From an uncultured Alphaproteobacteria bacterium (GTDB lineage Bacteria; Pseudomonadota; Alphaproteobacteria; Reyranellales; Reyranellaceae), in the NCBI GenBank assembly GCA_903929895.1, contig CAIYWM010000833.1:1-5489 (forward strand): DNA of 5,489 bases, written 5' to 3'. This document shows, piece after piece, positions 1-5,489 of the stretch (position 1 is its first letter; each line of letters begins with the position of its first letter). A model generated the notes under the pieces. The model saw nothing but the letters and a program-made list of their open reading frames with translations, did no database searches and was not told the origin of the DNA. A program made the position numbers and the translations under genes.

Positions 1-417
1 ATGCTGGCGGCCTTTGCGGTGGTCCTCGTCGTCCGGGCCGAGGTCTGCGCCGCTGCGCTGGCGGCGGCGGAGGAAGTGCTGGCCCGCGTCGAGGCGCTGA
101 ACGTGGAGCGACGAAACGCCGGACAACCCGCGACGTCGCTCGACATCTCCCTGCATACCGGCCGCGTCCTCTACGGCAATGTCGGCTCCGACACGCGGCT
201 CGATTTCACGGTGATCGGTCCCGCGGTCAACGAGGCCTCGCGCATCGAGGCGCTGTGCGAGCCGCTCGGCCAGGCGCTGCTGATGTCGCAGGCCTTCGCC
301 GAAGCGGCGACCGCAAGCCGCGACCGGCTGGTCTCGCTCGGCCGCCACCGCCTGCGGGGCGTCCGCGAGGACACGGAGCTGTTTGGGCTTGCCGGCATGC
401 CACCACGGTCATCCTGA
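1..417 (+). CDS. Class III adenylate/guanylate cyclase, catalytic domain, C-terminal part (5' end outside window)
   Basis: Enzymes of this family make cAMP (or cGMP) from the nucleoside triphosphate as a second messenger. The visible 138 residues are the second half of the catalytic domain. Position 1 reads as the Met that normally follows the metal-binding Gly-Asp-Gly motif, so the true start, the first metal Asp and the substrate Lys lie upstream; the ATG at 1 is not a real start. Visible motifs are HTGRVLYGNVG (residues 52-62) and DFTVIGPAVNEASRIE (68-83), with the transition-state pair Asn77 and Arg81. Seven residues before Asn77, where mammalian cyclases have the adenine-selecting Asp, there is Thr70, a hallmark of class IIIb cyclases. 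The last two residues and the TGA come from an inverted repeat that starts at 408. Residues 6-12 are more hydrophobic than I expect here. Any N-terminal sensor domain cannot be seen. The gene converges on the hydrolase gene. Family is certain; cAMP rather than cGMP is inference. Confidence 0.92.
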   Translation: MLAAFAVVLVVRAEVCAAALAAAEEVLARVEALNVERRNAGQPATSLDISLHTGRVLYGNVGSDTRLDFTVIGPAVNEASRIEALCEPLGQALLMSQAFAEAATASRDRLVSLGRHRLRGVREDTELFGLAGMPPRSS

Positions 418-493
418 GCGCAGCGAAGGAGCTCGCGCCAGCCACGCAGTCCTTTGGTCGCCTTGCAAGGTCCTTCGCTGTGCTCAGGACGAC
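408..493. repeat. Inverted repeat between convergent genes; possible bidirectional terminator
   Basis: The arms 408-430 and 471-493 are 23 nt each and are reverse complements except at two positions; one mismatch can form a G:U pair in RNA. The arm core CCTGAGCGCAGCGAAGGA resembles a dispersed intergenic repeat that I recall from many high-GC proteobacterial genomes. The 40-nt loop holds a perfect 10-bp palindrome, CCTTGCAAGG, at 461-470. The cyclase TGA (415-417) lies inside the left arm, and the hydrolase stop (506-508) is 13 nt past the right arm, so transcripts from both sides could form the hairpin. There is no clear T-run on either side, so intrinsic termination is possible but unproven. 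Confidence 0.8.
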
Positions 494-505
494 AGGGTGT
501 TTGCC

Positions 506-1669
506 TCAGCGCCCGTAAACCGCACTCTCGAACGCATAGAACAGCGGCAGCGCCTTCACGTCGGCGAAGGGCAGGATCTGGGTCATGTAGACGCCGCCCA
601 GGCGCTTCCTGCGGTCGATCCAGTAGTACGTGTTCGGCAGGCCGGCCCAGGAGAGGCTGCCGGGCGAGCGGCCGGTCGGCGCCTCTTCATTATTGATCAT
701 GAAGCTCAGGCCCCATTGCTTGGTGACGCCGGGAAAGAACTCGGCATCGTTGGACAGGGGCGGCATCACGGTCTTGAGCAGGCAGACCGTCGAGTCGCCC
801 ATCGCGTTGGCGGCCATCGCATCCACCGTCGCGGGCTTCATCACGGTTTCGCCGCGCGTCGACTTCCCGCCGTCCAGCACCATGCGGACGAACTTCAGGT
901 AATCATTGGCCGTCGAGTAGAGACCGCCGCCGCCCGCCTCGAACTCGGGCTCCTGCGGAACCTCGCGCTTCAGGTCGGCGACGAGACTGCCATCGGCCTT
1001 GCGGAGATGGACGCGGGCCATGCGGGCGCGCATCTCCGGCGTCAGGCGGAAGCCGGTGCTGTCCATGCCGAGGGGCCCGAACAGATCGTCCTGCATCACC
1101 TGGCCGAGCTTCCGTCCGGTCACGGTCTCGACCATCTTGCCGGCCCAGTCGATGCCGATTCCGTATTGCCAGCGGGCGCCGGGGTCGAACAGCAGGGGAG
1201 TCGTCAGCGACTTGTCGAGGCCGGTGCCGATGGTCGGCACATCCATGACCTCGCGATACCGCAGGATCTCCGGGTTCCAGATATCGTAGCCGAAGCCCGC
1301 GGTGTGCGTCAGCAGGTGGCGAAGGGTGATGTCGCGCACCGGCTTGCGCAGGAGCGGTTTGCCTTCCGCGTCGAAGCCTTCCAGCACCTGCGCTTCGCCG
1401 AGGTAAGGGATCACTTCTCTTGCCGGCGCATCGAGCTTCAGCGTGCCGCGTTCGACCTGCTGCATCGCGACCGCGCCCGTCACCGCCTTGGTCATGGAAG
1501 CAATCCACACGACGGTGTCGGGGGTCATGTCGGTATCCTGGCCCAGGATCGTCTTGCCGAAGCCACCCTCGTAGATCGTGCCGTTGCCGTCGGTCGCGAC
1601 GGCCGCGACGCCGGGCACGTCGCCGCGCTGCACGGCTTCGCTCAGGATCGCATCGATGCGCGCCTTCAT
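506..1669 (-). CDS. Cytosolic serine hydrolase, beta-lactamase/EstB-like (class C fold)
   Basis: A 387-residue serine hydrolase of the beta-lactamase family (Pfam Beta-lactamase), which includes class C beta-lactamases, DD-peptidases and EstB-type carboxylesterases. The nucleophile motif is S58-M-T-K61 in WIASMTKAVTGA. LRHLLTHTAGFGYD (116-129) is the typical family block. The second catalytic motif is Y169-G-I, with Tyr169 as the likely base. The third motif is W341-A-G343 in place of the Lys-Thr-Gly of true beta-lactamases, as in EstB esterases, so an esterase or amidase is likelier than an antibiotic-resistance enzyme. There is no signal peptide, so it should act in the cytosol. The ATG at 1669-1667 overlaps the peptidase TGA as ATGA, with GGAG at 1680-1677, seven nt upstream, as ribosome binding site; this points to translational coupling. 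It is the last gene of the operon. The frame stays open upstream to 1993, but that part lies over the peptidase and is not expected to be translated. Substrate unknown. Confidence 0.95.
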   Translation of the reverse strand: MKARIDAILSEAVQRGDVPGVAAVATDGNGTIYEGGFGKTILGQDTDMTPDTVVWIASMTKAVTGAVAMQQVERGTLKLDAPAREVIPYLGEAQVLEGFDAEGKPLLRKPVRDITLRHLLTHTAGFGYDIWNPEILRYREVMDVPTIGTGLDKSLTTPLLFDPGARWQYGIGIDWAGKMVETVTGRKLGQVMQDDLFGPLGMDSTGFRLTPEMRARMARVHLRKADGSLVADLKREVPQEPEFEAGGGGLYSTANDYLKFVRMVLDGGKSTRGETVMKPATVDAMAANAMGDSTVCLLKTVMPPLSNDAEFFPGVTKQWGLSFMINNEEAPTGRSPGSLSWAGLPNTYYWIDRRKRLGGVYMTQILPFADVKALPLFYAFESAVYGR

Positions 1670-3750
1670 GGTTTCGCTCCTGCAAGGCCAACCGTGTCGA
1701 GTGCGAAGGCGTAGCCGATCGCCACCTCGTCGAGGCGGGAGAACCGGCCCGAGGCGCCGCCATGACCCGCACCCATATTGGTGTGCAGGATAACCGGCCC
1801 GCCGCCCGTCATGGTGGCACGCAGCCGCGCCACCCACTTGGCGGGCTCCCAATAAGTCACGCGCGGGTCGGTCAGGCCCGCCATCGCCAGGATGGCCGGA
1901 TAATGTTGCGCCGTTACATTGTCGTAGGGTGAATAGGAGCGGATGTAGTTGAACGCCGCCGCGTCGGTGATCGGATTGCCCCATTCGGGCCATTCCGGCG
2001 GGGTGAGCGGCAGCTTGTCGTCGAGCATGGTGGCGAGCACATCGACGAACGGCACTTCGGCGAGGATGCCGGCAAACAGCTCGGGCGCCCGGTTGGCGAC
2101 TGCGCCCATCAGCATGCCGCCGGCGCTGCCGCCATGACCGACAATGCGTCCGGCCGACGTGTATTGGGCGTCGATCAAGGCGCGACCGGCCGCGACGAAA
2201 TCATCGAACGTGTTGGTCTTCTTTTCACGCTTGCCGTCGAGATACCACGACCAGCCCTTGTCGGAGCCGCCGCGGATATGGGCGATGGCATAGACGAAGC
2301 CGCGATCGACCAGCGACAGGCGGTTGGCCGAGAAGGACGCCGGCATGGCCATGCCGTAGGACCCGTAGCCATACAGCAGGAGCGGTGCGCGGCCGTCGCG
2401 CACCAGGTCGCGACGATGCAGGATCGACACCGGCACCTCGGCGCCATCGTGCGCAATCGCCGTGATGCGCGTCGTGACATAGGCGGCGGGATCGTGACCG
2501 GACGGAATCTCCTGGCGCTTGCGCAAGGTCCGCTGCCGCGTCGCCATGTCGTAGTCGTAGACTTCATTCGGTGTCGTCATCGACGAATAGGCAAAGCGCA
2601 GGGTTGTCGTGTCGAACTCGTACCCGCCGATCATGTCGAGCGAATAGGCAGTCTCGTCGAAGGCGATCGTATGCTCGGCGCCGGTCGCCAGATCGCGGAT
2701 CACGATGGAGGGCAGCGCGTTGGTGCGCTCCAACCGCACGAGATGGCCGGCAAAAAGGTCCATGCCGAGAATGTAGGTGCCGAGCCGGTGCGGGACCAAC
2801 TCGCGCCAGTTCGCGCGTTCCGGTGCAGCGAGCGGCACGGTCGCGATCCTGAAATCGATGGCGTCGCCTTCGTTGGTGAGGATGAACAGCTCGTCGCCGC
2901 GATCGGCCATGCTGTAGCGCACGCCCCTTTCACGCGGCGCGACCAGCCGCGGCTCGGCGTCGGCGATCGAGAGGTCGATCAACCGTTCCTCGGTCGTGTC
3001 GTGGTCGCCGCCCGAGATGACGCAGAAGCGGCCGCTGGCGCTTTCGCCGATGCGGGTGAACCAGCCCGTATCCTGCTCCTCGTAGACGAGGACGTCGTCG
3101 GCCTGCGCCGTGCCCAGCCTGTGCCGGTAGACCTTTAGTGGACGGTGATTCTCGTCGACCCGGACGTAGAAGAAGAACGAGGAGTCGCGGCCCCAGACGA
3201 CGCTGCCGCTTGTCTCCGTCAGGATATCGGGCAGGTCCGCTGCCGTGTCCCAGCGCCGGATGCGCAGGGTGAAGTATTCCGATCCGCGCAGGTCGGCGCT
3301 CCACGCTTCCAGCGTGTGGTCAGGCGAGTGGCGCGTGCCGCCGAACTTGAAATAGTCCGATGACTTGGCCAGCGCGTCGCCGTCGAGGACAGTCTGCATC
3401 TCGCCGCCGTCGCGGGGCGTGCGCCCGATCTGCTGGTGCTGCCCGCCCTCGCGGAACTTCCAGAGATAGGCGAAGGGCCCATCCGGCGTCGGCACGCCCG
3501 AATCGTCCTCCTTGATGCGGCCGCGCATCTCCGCGACCAGCGTCTTCTGGAGCGCCTGCGTAGGCCCGAGCTTCTCCTCGGCATAGGCGTTCTCGGCCTC
3601 GACATAGGCGCGGATCTCGGGATCGAGCAGGGACGGATCACGCAGCACCTGCTGCCACTTCTCGTCCTTCAGCCACGCGTAGTCGTCGGTGATCGTGACG
3701 CCGTGCAGGGTGCGCCGCGACGGGTGTCGCGGCGCGATCGGTGGCTTCAT
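1666..3750 (-). CDS. ptrB: S9 family serine peptidase, oligopeptidase B type
   Basis: A 694-residue cytosolic prolyl-oligopeptidase-family enzyme, close to the roughly 686 residues of E. coli oligopeptidase B. Such enzymes cut short peptides that fit inside a beta-propeller-gated cavity. The N-terminal block PPIAPR...DDYAWLKD (residues 3-28) is typical of S9 N-domains, the propeller fills roughly 75-415, and the alpha/beta hydrolase domain follows. The triad is complete: Ser542 in GHGGSAGGMLMG, Asp628 in GLTDPRVTYWEPAKW and His663 in NMGAGHGGASGRF. By alignment from memory with the E. coli/Salmonella enzyme, the P2-site residues Asp460 and Asp462 become Pro470 and Ser472, and the P1-site Glu576 and Glu578 become Glu586 and Pro588, so preference for basic residues is doubtful. 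The gene starts 16 nt after the aldolase stop with only a weak ribosome binding site, suggesting coupling; the next in-frame codons upstream offer no normal start. It ends in an ATGA overlap with the hydrolase. The symbol marks the family, not a proven specificity. Confidence 0.95.
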   Translation of the reverse strand: MKPPIAPRHPSRRTLHGVTITDDYAWLKDEKWQQVLRDPSLLDPEIRAYVEAENAYAEEKLGPTQALQKTLVAEMRGRIKEDDSGVPTPDGPFAYLWKFREGGQHQQIGRTPRDGGEMQTVLDGDALAKSSDYFKFGGTRHSPDHTLEAWSADLRGSEYFTLRIRRWDTAADLPDILTETSGSVVWGRDSSFFFYVRVDENHRPLKVYRHRLGTAQADDVLVYEEQDTGWFTRIGESASGRFCVISGGDHDTTEERLIDLSIADAEPRLVAPRERGVRYSMADRGDELFILTNEGDAIDFRIATVPLAAPERANWRELVPHRLGTYILGMDLFAGHLVRLERTNALPSIVIRDLATGAEHTIAFDETAYSLDMIGGYEFDTTTLRFAYSSMTTPNEVYDYDMATRQRTLRKRQEIPSGHDPAAYVTTRITAIAHDGAEVPVSILHRRDLVRDGRAPLLLYGYGSYGMAMPASFSANRLSLVDRGFVYAIAHIRGGSDKGWSWYLDGKREKKTNTFDDFVAAGRALIDAQYTSAGRIVGHGGSAGGMLMGAVANRAPELFAGILAEVPFVDVLATMLDDKLPLTPPEWPEWGNPITDAAAFNYIRSYSPYDNVTAQHYPAILAMAGLTDPRVTYWEPAKWVARLRATMTGGGPVILHTNMGAGHGGASGRFSRLDEVAIGYAFALDTVGLAGAKP
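1677..1680 (-). promoter_or_regulatory. Ribosome binding site of the serine hydrolase
   Basis: On the minus strand GGAG lies seven nt before the ATG at 1669-1667, inside the last codons of the peptidase gene. It fixes the hydrolase start at this ATG rather than at an earlier in-frame codon and supports coupled translation across the ATGA overlap. Confidence 0.7.
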
Positions 3751-3766
3751 GAGGAACTCGCGGAAG

Positions 3767-4615
3767 TTAATAGTTGCCGGCCTTCGCAGGCGCCTTGGCC
3801 GGCGCCGCGGGCTTGTCGCCCAGCAGGCCGCGCATCTCGGCGCCCTTGGTGTCCCACCAGTCGGCGAGGATGCGGACGTCCCAGCCGATGCAGAAATGCT
3901 TCACGCCCATGTCGAGATACTTGGCGGCCTGGCTGGGATCGCGCAGCTCGACGCGGGGATGCAGGCCCTTCTTCAGCGCCGTCTCGATCGTCTTCTTCTC
4001 GGCCGCCACCACGTCGGGGTGGTTCGCCTGGCCGGTCAGGCCGATGCTCATGGAAAAGTCCGAGGCGCCGAACTGCACCATGTCGAGGCCCGGGACGTCG
4101 AGGATGGCGTCGAGATCGTCCACGCAGGACTTCTTCTCCACCATGATGGCAATCACCACTTCGTTCAGCGCATCGACGTAAGCCGGCGAGCCGCCGGTGC
4201 GGACCGTGCCGACGTCACGGCGCATGCCGACGCCGAGGCGCCCGCGACCGCGCGCGCCCTGGGCCATCGTCGTTTCGGCGCGGACCGCGTCGACTGCGGC
4301 CTTGGCGTCCTCGACCGAGCGGATGTCGGCGAACAGCACGCTCTGGAAGCCCGAGCCGATCGCCCGCATGGCCTGGTGCGTGTACTGCGTCTGCTCGATC
4401 TTGATCATGCCCGACATGCCCATCAGCTCGAACGAGCGGCCGAGATTGTCGAGGTCGTGCATGGTGAAGGGCGCGTACTCGGCGGTGAATTCCACATAGT
4501 CGTATTGTTTGGAATGGCCGATCAGCTCGACCAGCGTCGGCCAGGCCGACAGGATGTGCGTGCCGAGAGTGGGCTTGCCCTCGTTCAGGCGTTCACGAAG
4601 CGGATTGCGGCTCAT
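3767..4615 (-). CDS. HpcH/HpaI aldolase/citrate lyase family protein with altered active site
   Basis: A 282-residue protein of the phosphoenolpyruvate/pyruvate TIM-barrel superfamily. Relatives are class II, metal-dependent aldolases that cleave 4-hydroxy-2-oxo acids to pyruvate and an aldehyde. Opening block NPLRERLNEGKPTLGTHI (4-21) is standard. The metal ligands are intact: Glu160 in AIMVEKKS and Asp186 in FGASDFSMSIGL, matching Glu149 and Asp175 of E. coli HpcH. The usual catalytic His (E. coli His45, in a Glu-His-x-Pro context) is Tyr47 in AEYAP, and the substrate Arg (Arg70) is Lys72 in MIKIEQ; both sit at a consistent offset of two. A Gly/Arg-rich insertion lies around 118-128, and the tail (268-279) is Lys/Pro/Ala-rich. 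It may therefore be a divergent aldolase, a lyase or a non-aldolase member. It is the first gene of the operon, with a GGGGGA ribosome binding site 6 nt before the ATG, and is divergent from the dehydrogenase. Confidence 0.92.
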   Translation of the reverse strand: MSRNPLRERLNEGKPTLGTHILSAWPTLVELIGHSKQYDYVEFTAEYAPFTMHDLDNLGRSFELMGMSGMIKIEQTQYTHQAMRAIGSGFQSVLFADIRSVEDAKAAVDAVRAETTMAQGARGRGRLGVGMRRDVGTVRTGGSPAYVDALNEVVIAIMVEKKSCVDDLDAILDVPGLDMVQFGASDFSMSIGLTGQANHPDVVAAEKKTIETALKKGLHPRVELRDPSQAAKYLDMGVKHFCIGWDVRILADWWDTKGAEMRGLLGDKPAAPAKAPAKAGNY

Positions 4616-4621
4616 CTTGTT

Positions 4622-4626
4622 CCCCC
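4622..4626 (-). promoter_or_regulatory. Ribosome binding site of the aldolase-like gene
   Basis: On the minus strand GGGGG (followed by AACAAG and the ATG at 4615-4613) is a plausible Shine-Dalgarno sequence with a six-nt spacer. It supports this ATG as the start, which also matches the usual beginning of the family. Confidence 0.55.
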
Positions 4627-4661
4627 AGGGTCGTCGTTCGGGCTAGTGTGGCACCTTGTGC

Positions 4662-4669
4662 AGGGGGAG
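4662..4669 (+). promoter_or_regulatory. Ribosome binding site of the dehydrogenase; decides the start
   Basis: AGGGGGAG ends four nt before the ATG at 4674-4676. An in-frame TTG at 4656 lies upstream of this site and would place the Shine-Dalgarno sequence inside the coding region, so the ATG at 4674 is preferred. Confidence 0.7.
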
Positions 4670-4673
4670 TTCC

Positions 4674-5441
4674 ATGTTTCCGACGAGAGATAAGCTGACA
4701 ATCTGCTTCGCGCATGCGGCATACCAGATGAAGGCCCGGTTCGACGCCCGGAATACCGGCATCAACAGCTTCCAGGTGCGCAGCTATGACGAGTTCGTGC
4801 AGAGGGTTGGCGAGGCCGATGTCGTCTCGGCTTCGGGCATGTGGAAGAACGACATCATCCCCCATGCCACGAAGCTCAAGTTCGTCCAGTCGATCAGCTC
4901 CGGCATGGACCAGTATTCCAAGGAAATGTTGGGCGCCAAGGGGGTCCGCCTGGCGAGTGCGGCCGGCGTCAATGCCCGCGCCGTTGCCGAGCACGCGTTG
5001 GCTCTGATCCTCGCCGTCTGCCGCCGCCTGCCCGAGGCCCGCGACAACCAGCACAAGAAGGTGTGGCGCGGCATGCTGGGCGACCTCACCCAGCGCGAGG
5101 ACGAGCTGGGCGGCAAGACGCTGCTGATCGTCGGCATGGGCCGCATCGGCAGCCATCTCGCCAAGCTCGCCAAGGCCTTCGACATGAAGGTGATCGGCAT
5201 CCGGCGCGACCCGAAGGCGGGCGCCAACGGCGCCGACGAGATCCATGGCATGGACGATCTGGTGAAGCTGGTCCCGCAGGCCGACATCGTGGCGCTGACC
5301 TGCGCGCTCACGCCCGAGACGACCGGGCTGATGAGCGCAGCGGCTTTTGCGGCGATGAAGCCCTCCTCGGTCTTCGTGAACGTCGCGCGCGGCAAGGTCG
5401 CCGACGAAGCGGCGCTCATCGCCTCGTTGGAAGGCTACTAG
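4674..5441 (+). CDS. D-isomer-specific 2-hydroxyacid dehydrogenase, interrupted by an in-frame stop
   Basis: Family members reduce 2-oxoacids to D-2-hydroxyacids, or the reverse, with NAD(P)H in the cytosol. The 255 visible residues contain the substrate-domain block FVQSISSGMDQY (70-81), AGVNARAVAEHALALIL (97-113), the Rossmann motif GMGRIG (154-159) in LGGKTLLIVGMGRIG, and NVARGKVADEAAL (236-248) with catalytic Arg239. Arg177-Arg178 after the second Rossmann strand, where NAD-specific enzymes carry Asp, suggests NADP(H). Relatives have about 310-330 residues; here TAG at 5439-5441 stops the frame before the catalytic Glu and His. Family-like sequence goes on in the same frame after the stop (see next entry), so this is a recent nonsense change, a decaying gene or a sequence error at a contig end. 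Transcribed away from the aldolase operon across a 58-bp shared upstream region. Family call is firm; substrate unknown, and the fragment itself would be inactive. Confidence 0.9.
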   Translation: MFPTRDKLTICFAHAAYQMKARFDARNTGINSFQVRSYDEFVQRVGEADVVSASGMWKNDIIPHATKLKFVQSISSGMDQYSKEMLGAKGVRLASAAGVNARAVAEHALALILAVCRRLPEARDNQHKKVWRGMLGDLTQREDELGGKTLLIVGMGRIGSHLAKLAKAFDMKVIGIRRDPKAGANGADEIHGMDDLVKLVPQADIVALTCALTPETTGLMSAAAFAAMKPSSVFVNVARGKVADEAALIASLEGY

Positions 5442-5489
5442 TTCTGGGCGGCGGCGCTCGTCGTCTCCGCGGATGAGCCGCTGCATTCG
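5442..5489 (+). pseudogene. In-frame continuation of the dehydrogenase after the stop codon
   Basis: Read in the dehydrogenase frame, the 16 codons after the TAG give FWAAALVVSADEPLHS. Relatives have Ile-x-Gly-Ala-Gly-Leu-Asp-Val-Phe-x-x-Glu-Pro here with the same spacing, so Leu262, Val264, Glu268 and Pro269 line up while the conserved Gly, Asp and Phe are changed. Glu268 is 29 residues after Arg239, the usual distance to the catalytic Glu. The remaining 50-60 residues, with the catalytic His, would lie beyond the window. Confidence 0.65.

Larger units (their letters stand above)
4616..4673. promoter_or_regulatory. Divergent intergenic region, likely holding promoters for both directions
   Basis: These 58 bp are all that separates the ATGs of the aldolase (minus) and dehydrogenase (plus) genes, so the promoters must be here or inside the opposite genes. 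No consensus sigma-70 pair is evident; a CTAGTGT at 4643-4649 is a weak candidate -10 for the plus strand, and the same CTAG core could serve the minus strand. The two purine-rich ribosome binding sites form the outer arms of a short imperfect inverted repeat (4621-4628 and 4661-4668). Any regulator bound here would affect both genes. This is a position-based inference. Confidence 0.45.

Noticed and set aside
506..1669. Reading the beta-lactamase-fold protein as an antibiotic-resistance gene
   Set aside because: It has no signal peptide and carries Trp-Ala-Gly instead of Lys-Thr-Gly, as in EstB-type esterases; the context is metabolic.
383..1714. A 443-codon open frame on the plus strand, antisense to the serine hydrolase
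   Set aside because: The opposite strand has full motif support for a serine hydrolase; this frame has no recognisable motif, an Arg/His/Gly-rich make-up typical of antisense frames in GC-rich DNA, and would run through the inverted repeat.
1670..1993. N-terminal extension of the serine hydrolase to a start near 1993
   Set aside because: The extra residues lie entirely over the peptidase C-terminus including its catalytic His, do not resemble the hydrolase family, and the ATG at 1669 has a ribosome binding site and the usual family beginning.
2134..3138. A 334-codon plus-strand open frame antisense to the peptidase
   Set aside because: It is the mirror of the S9 peptidase coding strand and shows no domain or ribosome binding site of its own.
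4656..4673. Upstream TTG start for the dehydrogenase
   Set aside because: It would place the strong AGGGGGAG site inside the gene and adds six residues with no family support.
3689..4693. A 334-codon plus-strand open frame antisense to the aldolase-like gene
   Set aside because: It spans the end of the peptidase gene, the whole aldolase gene and the divergent spacer, with antisense-type composition and no family motif.
4593..5486. A 297-codon minus-strand open frame antisense to the dehydrogenase
   Set aside because: The plus strand carries the Rossmann and NVARG motifs; the antisense frame is rich in His, Arg and Ala and resembles no family I know.

Overview
The window is GC-rich, densely coding DNA with tight gene spacing. 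It looks like an alphaproteobacterial chromosome fragment, possibly from the Rhizobiales or a Reyranella-like lineage; that placement rests on protein style and is weak. No tRNA, rRNA, CRISPR array, integrase or transposase is visible, so nothing marks it as a mobile island.

Layout: (1) 1-417, plus strand, is the C-terminal part of a class III nucleotide cyclase whose start lies outside the window. (2) 408-493 is an inverted repeat that supplies the cyclase stop codon and sits between two converging genes. (3) 4615 down to 506, minus strand, is a compact three-gene operon: an HpcH/HpaI-type aldolase-like protein (3767-4615), an S9 prolyl-oligopeptidase-family peptidase of the oligopeptidase B type (1666-3750), and a cytosolic EstB-like serine beta-lactamase/esterase-fold hydrolase (506-1669). 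The first gap is 16 nt and the second junction is an ATGA overlap. (4) 4616-4673 is a 58-bp divergent intergenic region. (5) 4674 onward, plus strand, is a D-isomer-specific 2-hydroxyacid dehydrogenase, interrupted by an in-frame TAG at 5439-5441 although family-like sequence continues in the same frame to the window end.

Taken together, the operon and the divergent dehydrogenase look like a small catabolic locus: two cytosolic serine hydrolases that could release a product from an ester, amide or peptide, an enolase-superfold aldolase-like enzyme, and a 2-hydroxyacid/2-oxoacid redox enzyme. The pathway is inference and no substrate can be named.

The most interesting points are residue-level. 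The aldolase keeps its metal ligands but lacks the canonical catalytic His and the substrate Arg. The peptidase keeps its catalytic triad but has lost three of the four acidic residues that give enterobacterial oligopeptidase B its preference for basic residues. The dehydrogenase is broken by a stop inside an otherwise length-conserved segment, and both window ends look less family-like than the interior, so sequence error at contig ends must be considered. I did not find clear evidence of a wholly new system.
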